From assembly GCA_903875575.1 (NCBI GenBank), contig CAIQWJ010000065.1, positions 1-64,000 of the forward strand: DNA of 64,000 nt. The letters are read 5' to 3'. The notes under the pieces were generated by a model. The model worked only from the letters and a program-made list of their open reading frames with translations. It was not told the origin of the DNA and did no database searches. This stretch comes from an uncultured Acidobacteriia bacterium. Its GTDB lineage: Bacteria > Acidobacteriota > Terriglobia > Bryobacterales > Bryobacteraceae. Each line of letters opens with the position of its first letter. Position 1 is the first letter of the stretch. Shown piece after piece: positions 44,456 to 52,954 of this stretch. Made by a program: the position numbers and the translations under genes.

Positions 44456-45292
44456 ATGGGCAGAAATGCGACATCCCGTACAGGTGAATACCGGTTTGGC
44501 GCAGTTTTCGGATTTATCTTTCTGCACCTGTCCGCTCTTGGCGTGTTTCTCCTGCCGTTCTCCCCTCGTCTGGTGCTTTGGCTTGCGGCAACCTACAGCC
44601 TGAGGATGTTCGCTGTAACCGCCGGATACCACCGCTACTTCAGCCATCGCAGTTACAAGATGGGCAGGGCCGCCCAGTTCGTCATGGCGTTTCTCGCCCA
44701 ATCATCAGCCCAGAAAGGCGTTCTCTGGTGGGCAGCTCAGCACAGGGACCACCACCGTCATTCCGACAATGAGGACGACGTCCACTCCCCAGTCCAGCAG
44801 GGTTTCTGGTGGTCACACGTGGGCTGGGTCCTGTCCAATAAGCACGATTCCTACGATCCGAAGCGTGTGGCGGACTTTGGGAAATACCCGGAACTTCGCT
44901 GGCTGGACCGTTACCACTGGATTCCGACCACAATCTTCGCGGCGGTAGTCCTGGCCGCTGGCGGGTGGCCAGCCTTTGTCTGGGGCTACGTACTTTCAAC
45001 CGTCGTCCTGTACCATTGCACTTTTTCCATCAACTCGCTCGCACATCTCTTCGGAACGCGGCGTTTTAACACCCCGGACGATAGCCGAAACAACTGGTGG
45101 CTCGCATTGATTACATTCGGAGAAGGCTGGCACAACAATCACCACTTTGTGATGGCCAGTTGCCGGCAGGGCTACCGTTGGTGGGAGATCGACATCACGT
45201 ACGCCATCCTGAAACTCCTCAGCATCACCGGCATCGTGCGGGAGTTGCGGCCTTTTCGAATTCCCCGGCACCTTGCGCAGGAGGCTGCCTAA
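44456..45292 (+). CDS. Membrane fatty acid desaturase (acyl-CoA/lipid delta-9-type)
   Basis: The 278-aa integral membrane di-iron enzyme has all three His boxes: H59-RYFS-H64, H96-RD-H99-H100 and H226-NN-H229-H230. Hydrophobic segments between them fit the two-hairpin topology. It introduces a double bond in acyl chains. It is the first gene of the plus-strand unit divergent from carH, and its product would supply the unsaturated acyl chains the downstream CFA-family methyltransferase needs. The start has a promoter directly before it and no SD. Confidence 0.92.
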   Translation: MGRNATSRTGEYRFGAVFGFIFLHLSALGVFLLPFSPRLVLWLAATYSLRMFAVTAGYHRYFSHRSYKMGRAAQFVMAFLAQSSAQKGVLWWAAQHRDHHRHSDNEDDVHSPVQQGFWWSHVGWVLSNKHDSYDPKRVADFGKYPELRWLDRYHWIPTTIFAAVVLAAGGWPAFVWGYVLSTVVLYHCTFSINSLAHLFGTRRFNTPDDSRNNWWLALITFGEGWHNNHHFVMASCRQGYRWWEIDITYAILKLLSITGIVRELRPFRIPRHLAQEAA

Positions 45293-45293
45293 A

Positions 45294-46541
45294 TTGCGGA
45301 TCGCGGTCATCGGCAGCGGCATTTCCGGTCTCGCCGCCGCGTACTACCTGAGTCGCGCACATGAAGTCACTGTCTTCGAAAGCGCTTCACGCACAGGTGG
45401 CCACACGCACACCGTCACGGTCGATTCGAGCGAAGGGCCTCTGTCAGTCGACATGGGCTTTATCGTGCACAATGACCGCACTTATCCAAATCTGATGCGA
45501 CTGTTTGCCGAACTGGGCGTTCGCACGCAACCGAGCGACATGTCGTTCAGCGTCTTCAGCCGCGAAACCGGTTTTGAGTATTCGAGCCGCGGCCTGACCG
45601 GCTTTTTCGCGCAACGCGGCAATCTTCTGCGCAGAGAACACTACCGGCTGCTGCGCGAGATCCTGAGATTCAACCGCGAAGCCCCCCGTTTCCTGACTGA
45701 GAAAGACAACGAAGAGCTCACCATCGGCGAATACCTGCGGCGAGGCCGGTTTGACGAGGGCTTTGTCCAGCACTATCTGTTTCCCATGGCCTCGGCAGTC
45801 TGGTCCATGCCTGTCGCGGCGATGCATGACTTCCCCGCCCTCACGCTGATTCGTTTCTTCGAAAACCACGGCATGCTGGGAATTGACACTCATCCGCAGT
45901 GGAAGAGCGTGACCGGCGGCAGCCAGAGTTACCTTGGGCCCATCACGGCGCCGTACCGCAATAACATCCGCCTCAATGCGCGCATCACGGGCATCACCCG
46001 CCGGTCAGACGGCGTCACGGTGCATCAGGCAACGGAGCCATCCGAGGACTTTGACGATGCCATTTTTGCCTGCCACGGGAATCAGGTGCTGCCCTTGCTA
46101 TTGGAACCCACCGCCACGGAACGAGAAGTTCTTGCCGGTTTTACAACCAGCAAAAATGAGGCATGCCTGCATAGCGACGAGAATCTCCTGCCCACCCGTC
46201 GGAACGCGCGCGCTTCCTGGAATTACCTTCTGCCGCCCCATCCGCAGTCCGGCGCGACGCTGACTTATCACATGAATCGGCTGCAGTCTCTTCCGGCCCG
46301 CGAGAACTACTGCGTCACGTTGAACGCCAACAGCTTCATTGACCCGGCCAAAGTCATTCGGCAGATGACGTTTCACCATCCGGTCTACAACGCCGCCGCC
46401 ATTCGCGCGCAACAGCGCTGGGCTGAAATCAGCGGGCACAATCGGACGCACTTTTGCGGCGCGTACTGGTTCTACGGTTTTCATGAAGACGGCCTCAATT
46501 CGGCAATCCGTGTGGCACAGTCCCTGGGGGTCACGCCGTGA
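45294..46541 (+). CDS. FAD-dependent amine-oxidase-like oxidoreductase
   Basis: The 415-aa protein has an N-terminal FAD-binding motif GSGISG (residues 7-12) followed by an Rx(GG)-type segment RTGGHTHTV. The family pattern includes VDMGFIVHNDRTYPNL and SMPVAAMHDFPA. Homologues form the conserved trio with DUF1365 and CFA-type genes in light- and singlet-oxygen-response regulons. The TTG at 45294 is favoured over TTG 45273 because AGGAGG (45279-45284) lies 9 nt upstream. Its stop overlaps the DUF1365 start. It probably oxidises or reduces a lipid intermediate. Confidence 0.88.
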   Translation: MRIAVIGSGISGLAAAYYLSRAHEVTVFESASRTGGHTHTVTVDSSEGPLSVDMGFIVHNDRTYPNLMRLFAELGVRTQPSDMSFSVFSRETGFEYSSRGLTGFFAQRGNLLRREHYRLLREILRFNREAPRFLTEKDNEELTIGEYLRRGRFDEGFVQHYLFPMASAVWSMPVAAMHDFPALTLIRFFENHGMLGIDTHPQWKSVTGGSQSYLGPITAPYRNNIRLNARITGITRRSDGVTVHQATEPSEDFDDAIFACHGNQVLPLLLEPTATEREVLAGFTTSKNEACLHSDENLLPTRRNARASWNYLLPPHPQSGATLTYHMNRLQSLPARENYCVTLNANSFIDPAKVIRQMTFHHPVYNAAAIRAQQRWAEISGHNRTHFCGAYWFYGFHEDGLNSAIRVAQSLGVTP

Positions 46542-47311
46542 CTTCCGCCATTTACACGGGAACGCTGCGCCACCGCCGGTTCAAGCCGGTCAGCCATGAA
46601 TTCACGTATCCGGTCTTCATGACGTTTCTCGATATCGACCGCATTCCGGAACTCATGGACGTTTCACCCGTTTCGAGTTACGAAAGCTGGAACTGGGCCA
46701 GTTTTGCCGAGAGGGATCACTTGGGCGATCCGTCCCTCTCTCTGCGGGAACGCATCGCGGCGGATGCCATGCGGGCGGGCGTACCTTTCGCCGATGGTCC
46801 GATATTTCTCCTGACCAACCTTCGCTATCTCGGCTACACATTTAACCCGATATCTCTGTTCTACTGCTATCGAAAGACCGGAGAACTGCAGTCGGTACTC
46901 GCGGAGGTCAACAACACTTTTGGGGAGTCGCGGAACTACTGGCTCTCGCCCGCAAACCAGTTGCCCGCCGCCAATTCCCTGCATTATCGGTGTCCGAAGA
47001 CAATGCACGTATCGCCGTTCATGCCGATGGAACTGGATTACGATTTCATTCTCACGCCGCCGGCCGAGTCGCTGGTCGCGCACATGAACACGCTCGACAA
47101 CGGCACGGTAAATCTCGACGCAACGCTCACGCTTGAGCGGCACGAGTGGTCCGCGAACGCACTGCACCGTGCGCTGATATCGCATCCGTGGATGACCGCA
47201 AAAGTGATAACATCCATCCATTGGCAGGCATTGCGTCTGTATCTGCGTAAGGTTCCGGTCTTCACGCACCCGGATCGCCGCGTACCACTTCCGAAAGGGG
47301 CCTCACAATGA
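46538..47311 (+). CDS. DUF1365 protein
   Basis: The 257-aa protein matches DUF1365: GTLRHRRFKPVSHEFTYPVFM at the N-terminus, LTNLRYLGYTFNPISLFYCY near 86-105, VLAEVNNTFGE near 115-125 and an MPMELDYDF segment. The reaction of the family is unknown, but genes for it consistently lie between amine-oxidase-like and CFA-like genes, as here. The GTG start overlaps the previous stop (GTGA) and the end overlaps the next start by 4 bp. Confidence 0.9.
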   Translation: MTSAIYTGTLRHRRFKPVSHEFTYPVFMTFLDIDRIPELMDVSPVSSYESWNWASFAERDHLGDPSLSLRERIAADAMRAGVPFADGPIFLLTNLRYLGYTFNPISLFYCYRKTGELQSVLAEVNNTFGESRNYWLSPANQLPAANSLHYRCPKTMHVSPFMPMELDYDFILTPPAESLVAHMNTLDNGTVNLDATLTLERHEWSANALHRALISHPWMTAKVITSIHWQALRLYLRKVPVFTHPDRRVPLPKGASQ

Positions 47312-48600
47312 TCTCTCACCAGTTCGCTCAGACGCCGTTCTTCCGCGCCATGCGCGCCATACGGGAAGGTCATCTCGAGATCATCTCAGATGGGCACCGC
47401 CAGTACTTCGGCGATTCCGCGGCAACCCTTAGGGCTACCGTGCAGGTACACAATCCCCGCTTCTTCCGCCGTGCGCTGCTGCAGGGAGACATCGGCATTG
47501 GCGAAGCATATATGGATGGCGACTGGACGTCACCGGACGTCACGTCCGTCATCCGGCTCGCCGTACGCAACTTAACCGCGATAGAATCGTCGAACTCCTG
47601 GTTTTCCGCCCTGAGCCGCGCAACAGATGCCTTCCGCCATACGCGCCGCGCGAATACCATCGCAGGCAGCAAGCGAAACATCAGCGATCACTACGACCTG
47701 AACAACGACTTTTTCCGGCTGTTCCTCGATTCCCGCATGGTTTACTCCTGCGCCTGGTATGAGAGTGCGGACGACACGCTGGAAACCGCGCAGTACCAAA
47801 AGCTCGACCGCGCCTGCCGGAAGCTCCAGTTACAACCCACCGACCATCTTCTGGAGATTGGCACGGGCTGGGGCGCGATGGCAATCCACGCGGCCAGCCA
47901 TTACGGCTGCCGCGTGACCACAACAACCATCAGTCGTGAGCAGTTCGAATACGCAAAAGAGCAGATTGCACGGGCCGGACTCAGCAGTCAGATTGAATTG
48001 CTGCTGGTCGACTATCGGAATCTGCGCGGCCAATACGACAAACTGGTCAGCATCGAAATGTTTGAGGCCGTCGGTTTCGAATTCTACGATACGTTCTTCG
48101 GAGCGTGCGATCGGCTCCTGACAAAGGACGGCACGATGCTCCTGCAGGCAATCACGATGAACGACCGCAAATTCCCGGTATACCGAAAACGCGCGGACTG
48201 GATCCAGAAGTATATCTTTCCCGGTTCGGAACTTGCCTCCATAAGCGGAGTCTGCGCATCACTGGCCCGCGCCACAACTTTATCTCTTTTCAATGCCGAA
48301 GACATGGGGACGCACTACGCCAGAACACTTGCAGCATGGCGAGAACGCTTCCACGATGCGCTTCCTTCAGTAAAGGCACTCGGTTTCAACGACCGGTTCA
48401 TCCGCATGTGGGATTTCTACCTCGCTTACTGCGAGGGCGCGTTTCTGGAGCGCCACATCAGCGACGTCCAGTTTCTGCTCACGAAGAGCTATTCGCAGAA
48501 AAACCTGCTGAACGAGCCGTGGGATGCTATTCCGGCACCGCGGTCCGAACCGGCAGATCCCGCTGTTACGCTTTACGCGCAACCCAGAGCAACAGGCTGA
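47308..48600 (+). CDS. cfa: Cyclopropane-fatty-acid-synthase-family SAM methyltransferase
   Basis: The 430-aa protein has an N-terminal lipid-binding domain (about 1-115), then DHYDLNNDFFRLFLD, VYSCAWYE (C148) and the SAM site LLEIGTGWGA (181-190). E253 in EMFEAVG follows. By alignment to E. coli Cfa from memory, the bicarbonate-site Cys (C148), Glu, Ile (I282) and Tyr (Y338) are kept. The His of LLHTI becomes Q280 in MLLQAITM. It methylates double bonds of phospholipid acyl chains; the final product (cyclopropane, methylated or furan-type chain) is uncertain. It overlaps DUF1365 by 4 bp. Its 3' end overlaps the convergent kinase gene by 35 bp. Confidence 0.9.
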   Translation: MISHQFAQTPFFRAMRAIREGHLEIISDGHRQYFGDSAATLRATVQVHNPRFFRRALLQGDIGIGEAYMDGDWTSPDVTSVIRLAVRNLTAIESSNSWFSALSRATDAFRHTRRANTIAGSKRNISDHYDLNNDFFRLFLDSRMVYSCAWYESADDTLETAQYQKLDRACRKLQLQPTDHLLEIGTGWGAMAIHAASHYGCRVTTTTISREQFEYAKEQIARAGLSSQIELLLVDYRNLRGQYDKLVSIEMFEAVGFEFYDTFFGACDRLLTKDGTMLLQAITMNDRKFPVYRKRADWIQKYIFPGSELASISGVCASLARATTLSLFNAEDMGTHYARTLAAWRERFHDALPSVKALGFNDRFIRMWDFYLAYCEGAFLERHISDVQFLLTKSYSQKNLLNEPWDAIPAPRSEPADPAVTLYAQPRATG

Positions 48601-49534
48601 ACACAATGATCGGAATCAGGATCAGCCCGACATAGCCGAGAATTTTCTTGCCGATGCCGGTTTTGCGAACTCTCCAGTCCGTCAGTTCGGCACGTTCCGC
48701 CACTCCCACCTGATCCTGATGCTCCAGATCCTGAATGAATTCGCGTGCCGTGGGATAGCGATTTGACGGATCCCTTTCGAGCGCGCGATAAATGATCTCC
48801 TGGAGCTCAGGTGTGATCGTCGGATCCACTTCACGCGGCGGAATCGGATTATTCAGCAGGCGCTCGTTCATCACGGCAAGCTGGTTCGGGCCTTCGAAGG
48901 GCATCTTGCCCGTGAGCATTTCATACAACATCACGCCCATGGCATAAAGATCAGCCCTTCCGTCGCCGCGCTTCCCTTTGACCTGTTCCGGGGAAATATA
49001 GTCCGGCGTTCCCATCACGTTCGAGAGCTTGGCGAACGTCAGGCGGCGCGACCCTTCATTACCCGCAATGCCGAAATCGATGAGCTTAATATTGTCATCG
49101 CCATCCACCATGATGTTCTCCGGCTTGAGATCCCGATGGACCACTCCGTTGGCATGGATGTATTCAAGGGCCCGCAGGACACGAATCGTCAACTGTACGG
49201 CCCGATCAGTGGGTAACTTGTGGTGCGGCCCCAATAAGCGGCGTAAAAGCTTGCCTTCCACCCATTCGGCCGCCATATAGACCCGGCTGCGCTTCTCATC
49301 CTTGAAGACTTTCATCACGCCGGGGTGATCGAGCTTCTGGCCGATTTCGATCTCTCGCTTGAAGCGATCGAACAGCAGCGGGTCGCATTCCATTTCGGGG
49401 TGAGGCAGCTTGATCGCCACCTGCTTTCCGGTATTCAGATCAATCGCCCGAAATAGAGAGGCCATACCGCTGCGGGCGATGAGCTCGTCAATGCGGTAAT
49501 GGTCCAGTTGGTTGCCAACAGTAAGTCCGGTCAT
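48566..49534 (-). CDS. Membrane-anchored Ser/Thr protein kinase
   Basis: The 322-aa Hanks-type kinase has K42 in AIKLPHP, the catalytic loop H133-R-D135-LKPEN, D153-FG and MGTPDYISPEQ. The glycine loop (ARSGMASLFRA) is compact. The C-terminus holds one transmembrane helix (about 297-319) with only a few residues beyond, so there is no external sensor domain. It follows a PP2C phosphatase gene by 36 bp, the usual kinase/phosphatase pairing that sets phosphorylation of shared targets. Targets are unknown. Confidence 0.93.
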   Translation of the reverse strand: MTGLTVGNQLDHYRIDELIARSGMASLFRAIDLNTGKQVAIKLPHPEMECDPLLFDRFKREIEIGQKLDHPGVMKVFKDEKRSRVYMAAEWVEGKLLRRLLGPHHKLPTDRAVQLTIRVLRALEYIHANGVVHRDLKPENIMVDGDDNIKLIDFGIAGNEGSRRLTFAKLSNVMGTPDYISPEQVKGKRGDGRADLYAMGVMLYEMLTGKMPFEGPNQLAVMNERLLNNPIPPREVDPTITPELQEIIYRALERDPSNRYPTAREFIQDLEHQDQVGVAERAELTDWRVRKTGIGKKILGYVGLILIPIIVFSLLLWVARKA

Positions 49535-49570
49535 GATGAGGTCTTGCGTTTATTGGTGACAATCTCGGGG

Positions 49571-50371
49571 TCACCTGACCTTGTAAGGCCTCCCGCGATA
49601 CATACCCATACGTTCCACGTCGCGAACGCGAATCAGCTGCAGGCTGATGTTGTCGCCACCATCGCGTTCCTTTGCCAACTCAACCAGTTTAGCCGCCGCA
49701 GTCTTAAGGTCCGGATTGAAGGCCACAATATTGGCAATGTCGTCGGGTTTCACGGATCCATAGAGGCCGTCGGAACAAAGCAGAAGCGCGTCACCAGCGT
49801 GGACCTGGTGATCGTCGATCTCGACATTCACGAACAGATCGGCACCAAGGGAGCGGCTGAGAATATGGCGCTTTTCGGACGTCGCTGCCTCTTCCGGCGT
49901 GAGAATACCCAGGCGCACCTGATCGGCAACCACGGTGTGGTCACGCGTCAACTGGCGCGCAATGCCATGACGGATCAGATAACAGCGGGAATCGCCCACG
50001 TGCGCGATGATGGCGCGGTCGTAACGCAGCGCGCAGGCCACGATGGTGGTGGCCATATTCACACCGCCCGGACTGGCGGCACGACCGGCCTCATAAACAT
50101 GAACATTTGCCTTTTGAACGATACGGGGCAGCGACGCAGTAAGCGCCTCGCCGCGGGGCGCGGCGCGGAAGCCGGCAATGACGGATTCCACAGCAGTCTG
50201 CGAAGCGACTTCGCCGCGCTCGTGCCCGCCGACGCCGTCAGCGACCACGAACAGCCAGCCATGGGTCCGGCTTTCATCGGGAGTCACCGGAACATAGTGT
50301 CCGAGATAGTCCTCGTTGTGATCGCGGACCACACCGACATCCGTTAAATGGCAATACTCAAGATCCAACAT
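49571..50371 (-). CDS. PP2C-type Ser/Thr protein phosphatase
   Basis: The 266-aa protein has the PP2C metal-binding motifs: TDVGVVRDHNEDYLG (residues 10-24), FVVADGVGGHERGE, ALRYDRAIIAHVGDSRCYLIR, LLLCSDGLYGSV and GGDNISLQLIRV. It probably reverses the action of the kinase encoded 36 bp downstream. The length matches bacterial Stp1-like single-domain enzymes. No signal or membrane segment is present, so it acts in the cytoplasm. Confidence 0.93.
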   Translation of the reverse strand: MLDLEYCHLTDVGVVRDHNEDYLGHYVPVTPDESRTHGWLFVVADGVGGHERGEVASQTAVESVIAGFRAAPRGEALTASLPRIVQKANVHVYEAGRAASPGGVNMATTIVACALRYDRAIIAHVGDSRCYLIRHGIARQLTRDHTVVADQVRLGILTPEEAATSEKRHILSRSLGADLFVNVEIDDHQVHAGDALLLCSDGLYGSVKPDDIANIVAFNPDLKTAAAKLVELAKERDGGDNISLQLIRVRDVERMGMYRGRPYKVR

Positions 50372-50533
50372 GGAAGGTCCGGCAGTCTGAGGCTCGCAGC
50401 GGTACTCAGGTTATGATCTCTCATCTTACAGATTCGTGCCACAATCCGGCCGGTGAGGTCCGGCTGAAAACAGTCCGTGGGGCACCGCCACGCCCGGAAA
50501 TCAATGCGCGGCACCGCCGCGCTCGGCAACAAA

Positions 50534-50609
50534 GCAACGCTCCCTCACGCGCCGCGTCCGGTCTGGCCAATTGCCAGCCGGATTTACGTGCGCGAGGGAG
50601 CGTTAGTGC
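50534..50609. repeat. Inverted pair of GAGGGAGCG repeats
   Basis: AACGCTCCCTC (50536-50546) is the exact reverse complement of GAGGGAGCGTT (50594-50604). The flanks CACGCGC and TGCGC also resemble each other. The arms are about 47 nt apart and could fold into a hairpin. Their GGGAGCG core matches the dispersed repeats at 19357 and 37925. Confidence 0.6.
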
Positions 50610-50629
50610 ACACCCTCCGAAAAAGCCTG

Positions 50630-52441
50630 CTATGCCGTCGCTCGGTTGGAAACCATCGTCGTCCGGCCCTTCTTCTTGCTGGAGGCCATGAAGTAAATGC
50701 CGCCGTAGATGGCCCACGTTGCCGCGATACCCAGCGCCAGCAGCGGCTCTTTCGAGGTGCCGTAGCCCATGAACGGTCCCACCAGATAGAAGATCATGCA
50801 GGCGAGGTTCGCGAGCAGACCGAATACCGGGATGATCAGGTGCTTGATGAAGTTGAACTGCGCGTGTCCGTGGTAGGCCACAATGCAGGTCACGCAGCTC
50901 AGCATATAGAGCAGGAACGTGCCAAAGTTCGATGCCAGCGTCATGGTCAGCAGGCTGTTGGGCATTGCGGCCATCGAGTCGTGCGTGGTGTATCCGAAGC
51001 TGGAGAAGAAGCCCTGTGGCAGAGCTTTGATCGCGCTGTCGGCAGGTGCGCCGGCATCACCGAAAGCCATGCACACAGCAACGGCACCGACAACAGCCGA
51101 AATCGTCGCCAAAGCCCAGATGGCTTTGTGGGGCGTCAGCGTCTCGGAGTGCAGAAGACCGAAGTGCTCCGGAACTTCTTCGTCCTTACCCATGGCATAG
51201 GTCACGCGCGCTCCGGTGTTCATACAGGAAAGCGTGGTGCCGATGATGGCCAGGAACACGGTGAAGGCTTCCACCAGCATGAAGATGCGACCGCCGCCCG
51301 CGCCGAATGCGGCGTTGCCGATGACAATCATCATGTCGCCGATAGGAGCGGCCGAACCCGACGCGCTCTGCATCGTGTAGCCGCTGTTCAGGAAGTAATT
51401 CGCCGCAAAATACTCGATCAGGTAGCAGAATGCCCCCTGTACGAGCAGCGACGTGATGACCGCGATCGGGACGTCGCGCTTCGCGTTCTTCGCCTCGCCG
51501 CCCATGGCGGTAACCGATTCAAAACCCACAAGAATAAGAATGGCAACAGTGGCCTGAATGAAGGCCCAGCTGACATTGTGAACCGCTACAACAGAACCGG
51601 CGTCGCCGTGGCTCAGGAACTTCTTGTCCGCGTCGTCCGTGTGTTCCGGATACCCAACCTTAAAGAGCACCGGCTTGCCGGCAGCATCCAGCTGCGGCTT
51701 GGGAACGCCGTCCTTGTCGCGCACGATGTTTTCAGTGACCACACCCTTGGCGTCTTTGGTTTTTTCCGTGGCAAACTCGTAGGTATACGCCTCGCCCGAC
51801 GAAGCGTCGAACTGCCAGCCCGGCGCACCGGCCGGGTGGTTCGAACGATAGCTGTACGCCATGACGGCGAACACCAGCAGTGCCGTGATCTGGATCACGT
51901 TGACCGCGATATTGACCGCCGTGGAGCCGTTGACGCCACGATTCGCGACCCAGCCAATGAAGAAAGAAAAGACAACCGCAACCAGAACCATGAACGCCGG
52001 ACCGGGGTTCGACGCGCTCATCACGGTGGGCCACAGCGTGCCGACCAGATACCCGCAAAGGATGCCCATGACTCCGACCATCACGCCGGGATAAATCCAG
52101 TAGTACAGGTGCGAGCCCCAGCCAACGATGAACTTGGCCACACGAGCCAGCTTCCAGACTTTATCGTGATTCAGGAACGATTGTTCCGCGAAATAATAAG
52201 AACTGCCGGTACCGGGGTAAAGCTTCGCCATCTCCGCGTAACAGACGGCTGTAGCCAGACAAAGCAGAAGGGCGACGACAATGCCCATCCACATCGATGG
52301 GGCCGTCGCGCCGGTAGTTGCCTGAATGAAAAACGTCAGCCAGAGGAACGCCCCTGGCGCAATCAGCGCCATCGCGTTCATCGTCAGACCGGTCAGGCCC
52401 AGGGTTGCTTGCATTTCCGAGGATGTATTCTTATCCGCCAT
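50630..52441 (-). CDS. APC-superfamily amino acid/polyamine permease with a large soluble insert
   Basis: The 603-aa inner-membrane protein has about 12-14 transmembrane segments and the first-helix pattern LTMNAMALIAPGAFLW. GSSYYFAEQSFL follows helix 2. An extra hydrophilic region of roughly 90 residues (about 199-288), rich in Lys, Asp and Gly, sits between hydrophobic segments where most APC members have a short loop. It transports amino acids or amines by family; the substrate is not identifiable. AAGGAG lies 7 nt before the ATG. It is divergent from the small membrane protein and amt. Confidence 0.85.
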   Translation of the reverse strand: MADKNTSSEMQATLGLTGLTMNAMALIAPGAFLWLTFFIQATTGATAPSMWMGIVVALLLCLATAVCYAEMAKLYPGTGSSYYFAEQSFLNHDKVWKLARVAKFIVGWGSHLYYWIYPGVMVGVMGILCGYLVGTLWPTVMSASNPGPAFMVLVAVVFSFFIGWVANRGVNGSTAVNIAVNVIQITALLVFAVMAYSYRSNHPAGAPGWQFDASSGEAYTYEFATEKTKDAKGVVTENIVRDKDGVPKPQLDAAGKPVLFKVGYPEHTDDADKKFLSHGDAGSVVAVHNVSWAFIQATVAILILVGFESVTAMGGEAKNAKRDVPIAVITSLLVQGAFCYLIEYFAANYFLNSGYTMQSASGSAAPIGDMMIVIGNAAFGAGGGRIFMLVEAFTVFLAIIGTTLSCMNTGARVTYAMGKDEEVPEHFGLLHSETLTPHKAIWALATISAVVGAVAVCMAFGDAGAPADSAIKALPQGFFSSFGYTTHDSMAAMPNSLLTMTLASNFGTFLLYMLSCVTCIVAYHGHAQFNFIKHLIIPVFGLLANLACMIFYLVGPFMGYGTSKEPLLALGIAATWAIYGGIYFMASSKKKGRTTMVSNRATA

Positions 52442-52506
52442 TTACTTGCTCCTTGACAGTGGGTGTGGATTTAAAATCAGTTGCCGGGAAAACTCTCCCG
52501 AAGTCA

Positions 52507-52547
52507 TGGCAGGACGTACGCGGTCCGGCTGTATATCTATCCTGCCA
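52507..52547. promoter_or_regulatory. 8-bp inverted repeat in the APC/amt divergent region
   Basis: TGGCAGGA (52507-52514) and TCCTGCCA (52540-52547) are perfect inverted arms with a 25-nt spacer, about 66 bp upstream of the APC start. It could be a split operator or a transcript hairpin; no regulator gene is adjacent. Confidence 0.4.
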
Positions 52548-52698
52548 ATGTATCCCTTCGAAAGTGAAACTCATTTTTCTTATGCCTGCCATCAATGTTT
52601 TGGATGTATGCGGAAACAAAGGGCCTGCAGGCATATTCCCCGGTTTTGACCATCACAAAAGCCACGTTTCCGTGTCCGGTTGTGGTATTTTGACCCTT

Positions 52699-52953
52699 AT
52701 GGCGGAGTCTTCCACGCGGTTTGATCCGCTCAAACCTGCGGGTTTTGTATTGTTGCTGACAGGCTGGTTTCTGGTACTCGCGGCGCTGGCTCTGCTCACG
52801 AAGCCAGCGGCGCGCGGCGCTTTTGTGGCGGCGGGTCTCGGCGTTGAGTCGCTTGGTCTGGTGCTGGTTGTCCGTTCCCACATCGCACCCAAACCAGATA
52901 GCATGAGACAGGAACACGCTCGGCCGGAATATATCCGGGAAGAGAGAAACTGA
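52699..52953 (+). CDS. Small two-helix membrane protein upstream of amt
   Basis: The 84-aa product has two hydrophobic segments (about residues 14-34 and 41-58) and a charged C-terminal tail. I do not recognise the family. Its stop is 1 nt before the TTG start of the ammonium transporter gene, and a GGGAAGAGAG-type SD for that gene lies within its last codons, so the two are translationally linked. It could be an accessory subunit; that is inference from spacing. Confidence 0.65.
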   Translation: MAESSTRFDPLKPAGFVLLLTGWFLVLAALALLTKPAARGAFVAAGLGVESLGLVLVVRSHIAPKPDSMRQEHARPEYIREERN

Positions 52954-52954
52954 C

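Noticed and set aside
50477-52456. 659-aa plus-strand open frame opposite the APC permease
   Set aside because: Its composition (runs of His, Arg, Gln) is typical of antisense translation, with no SD or domain.
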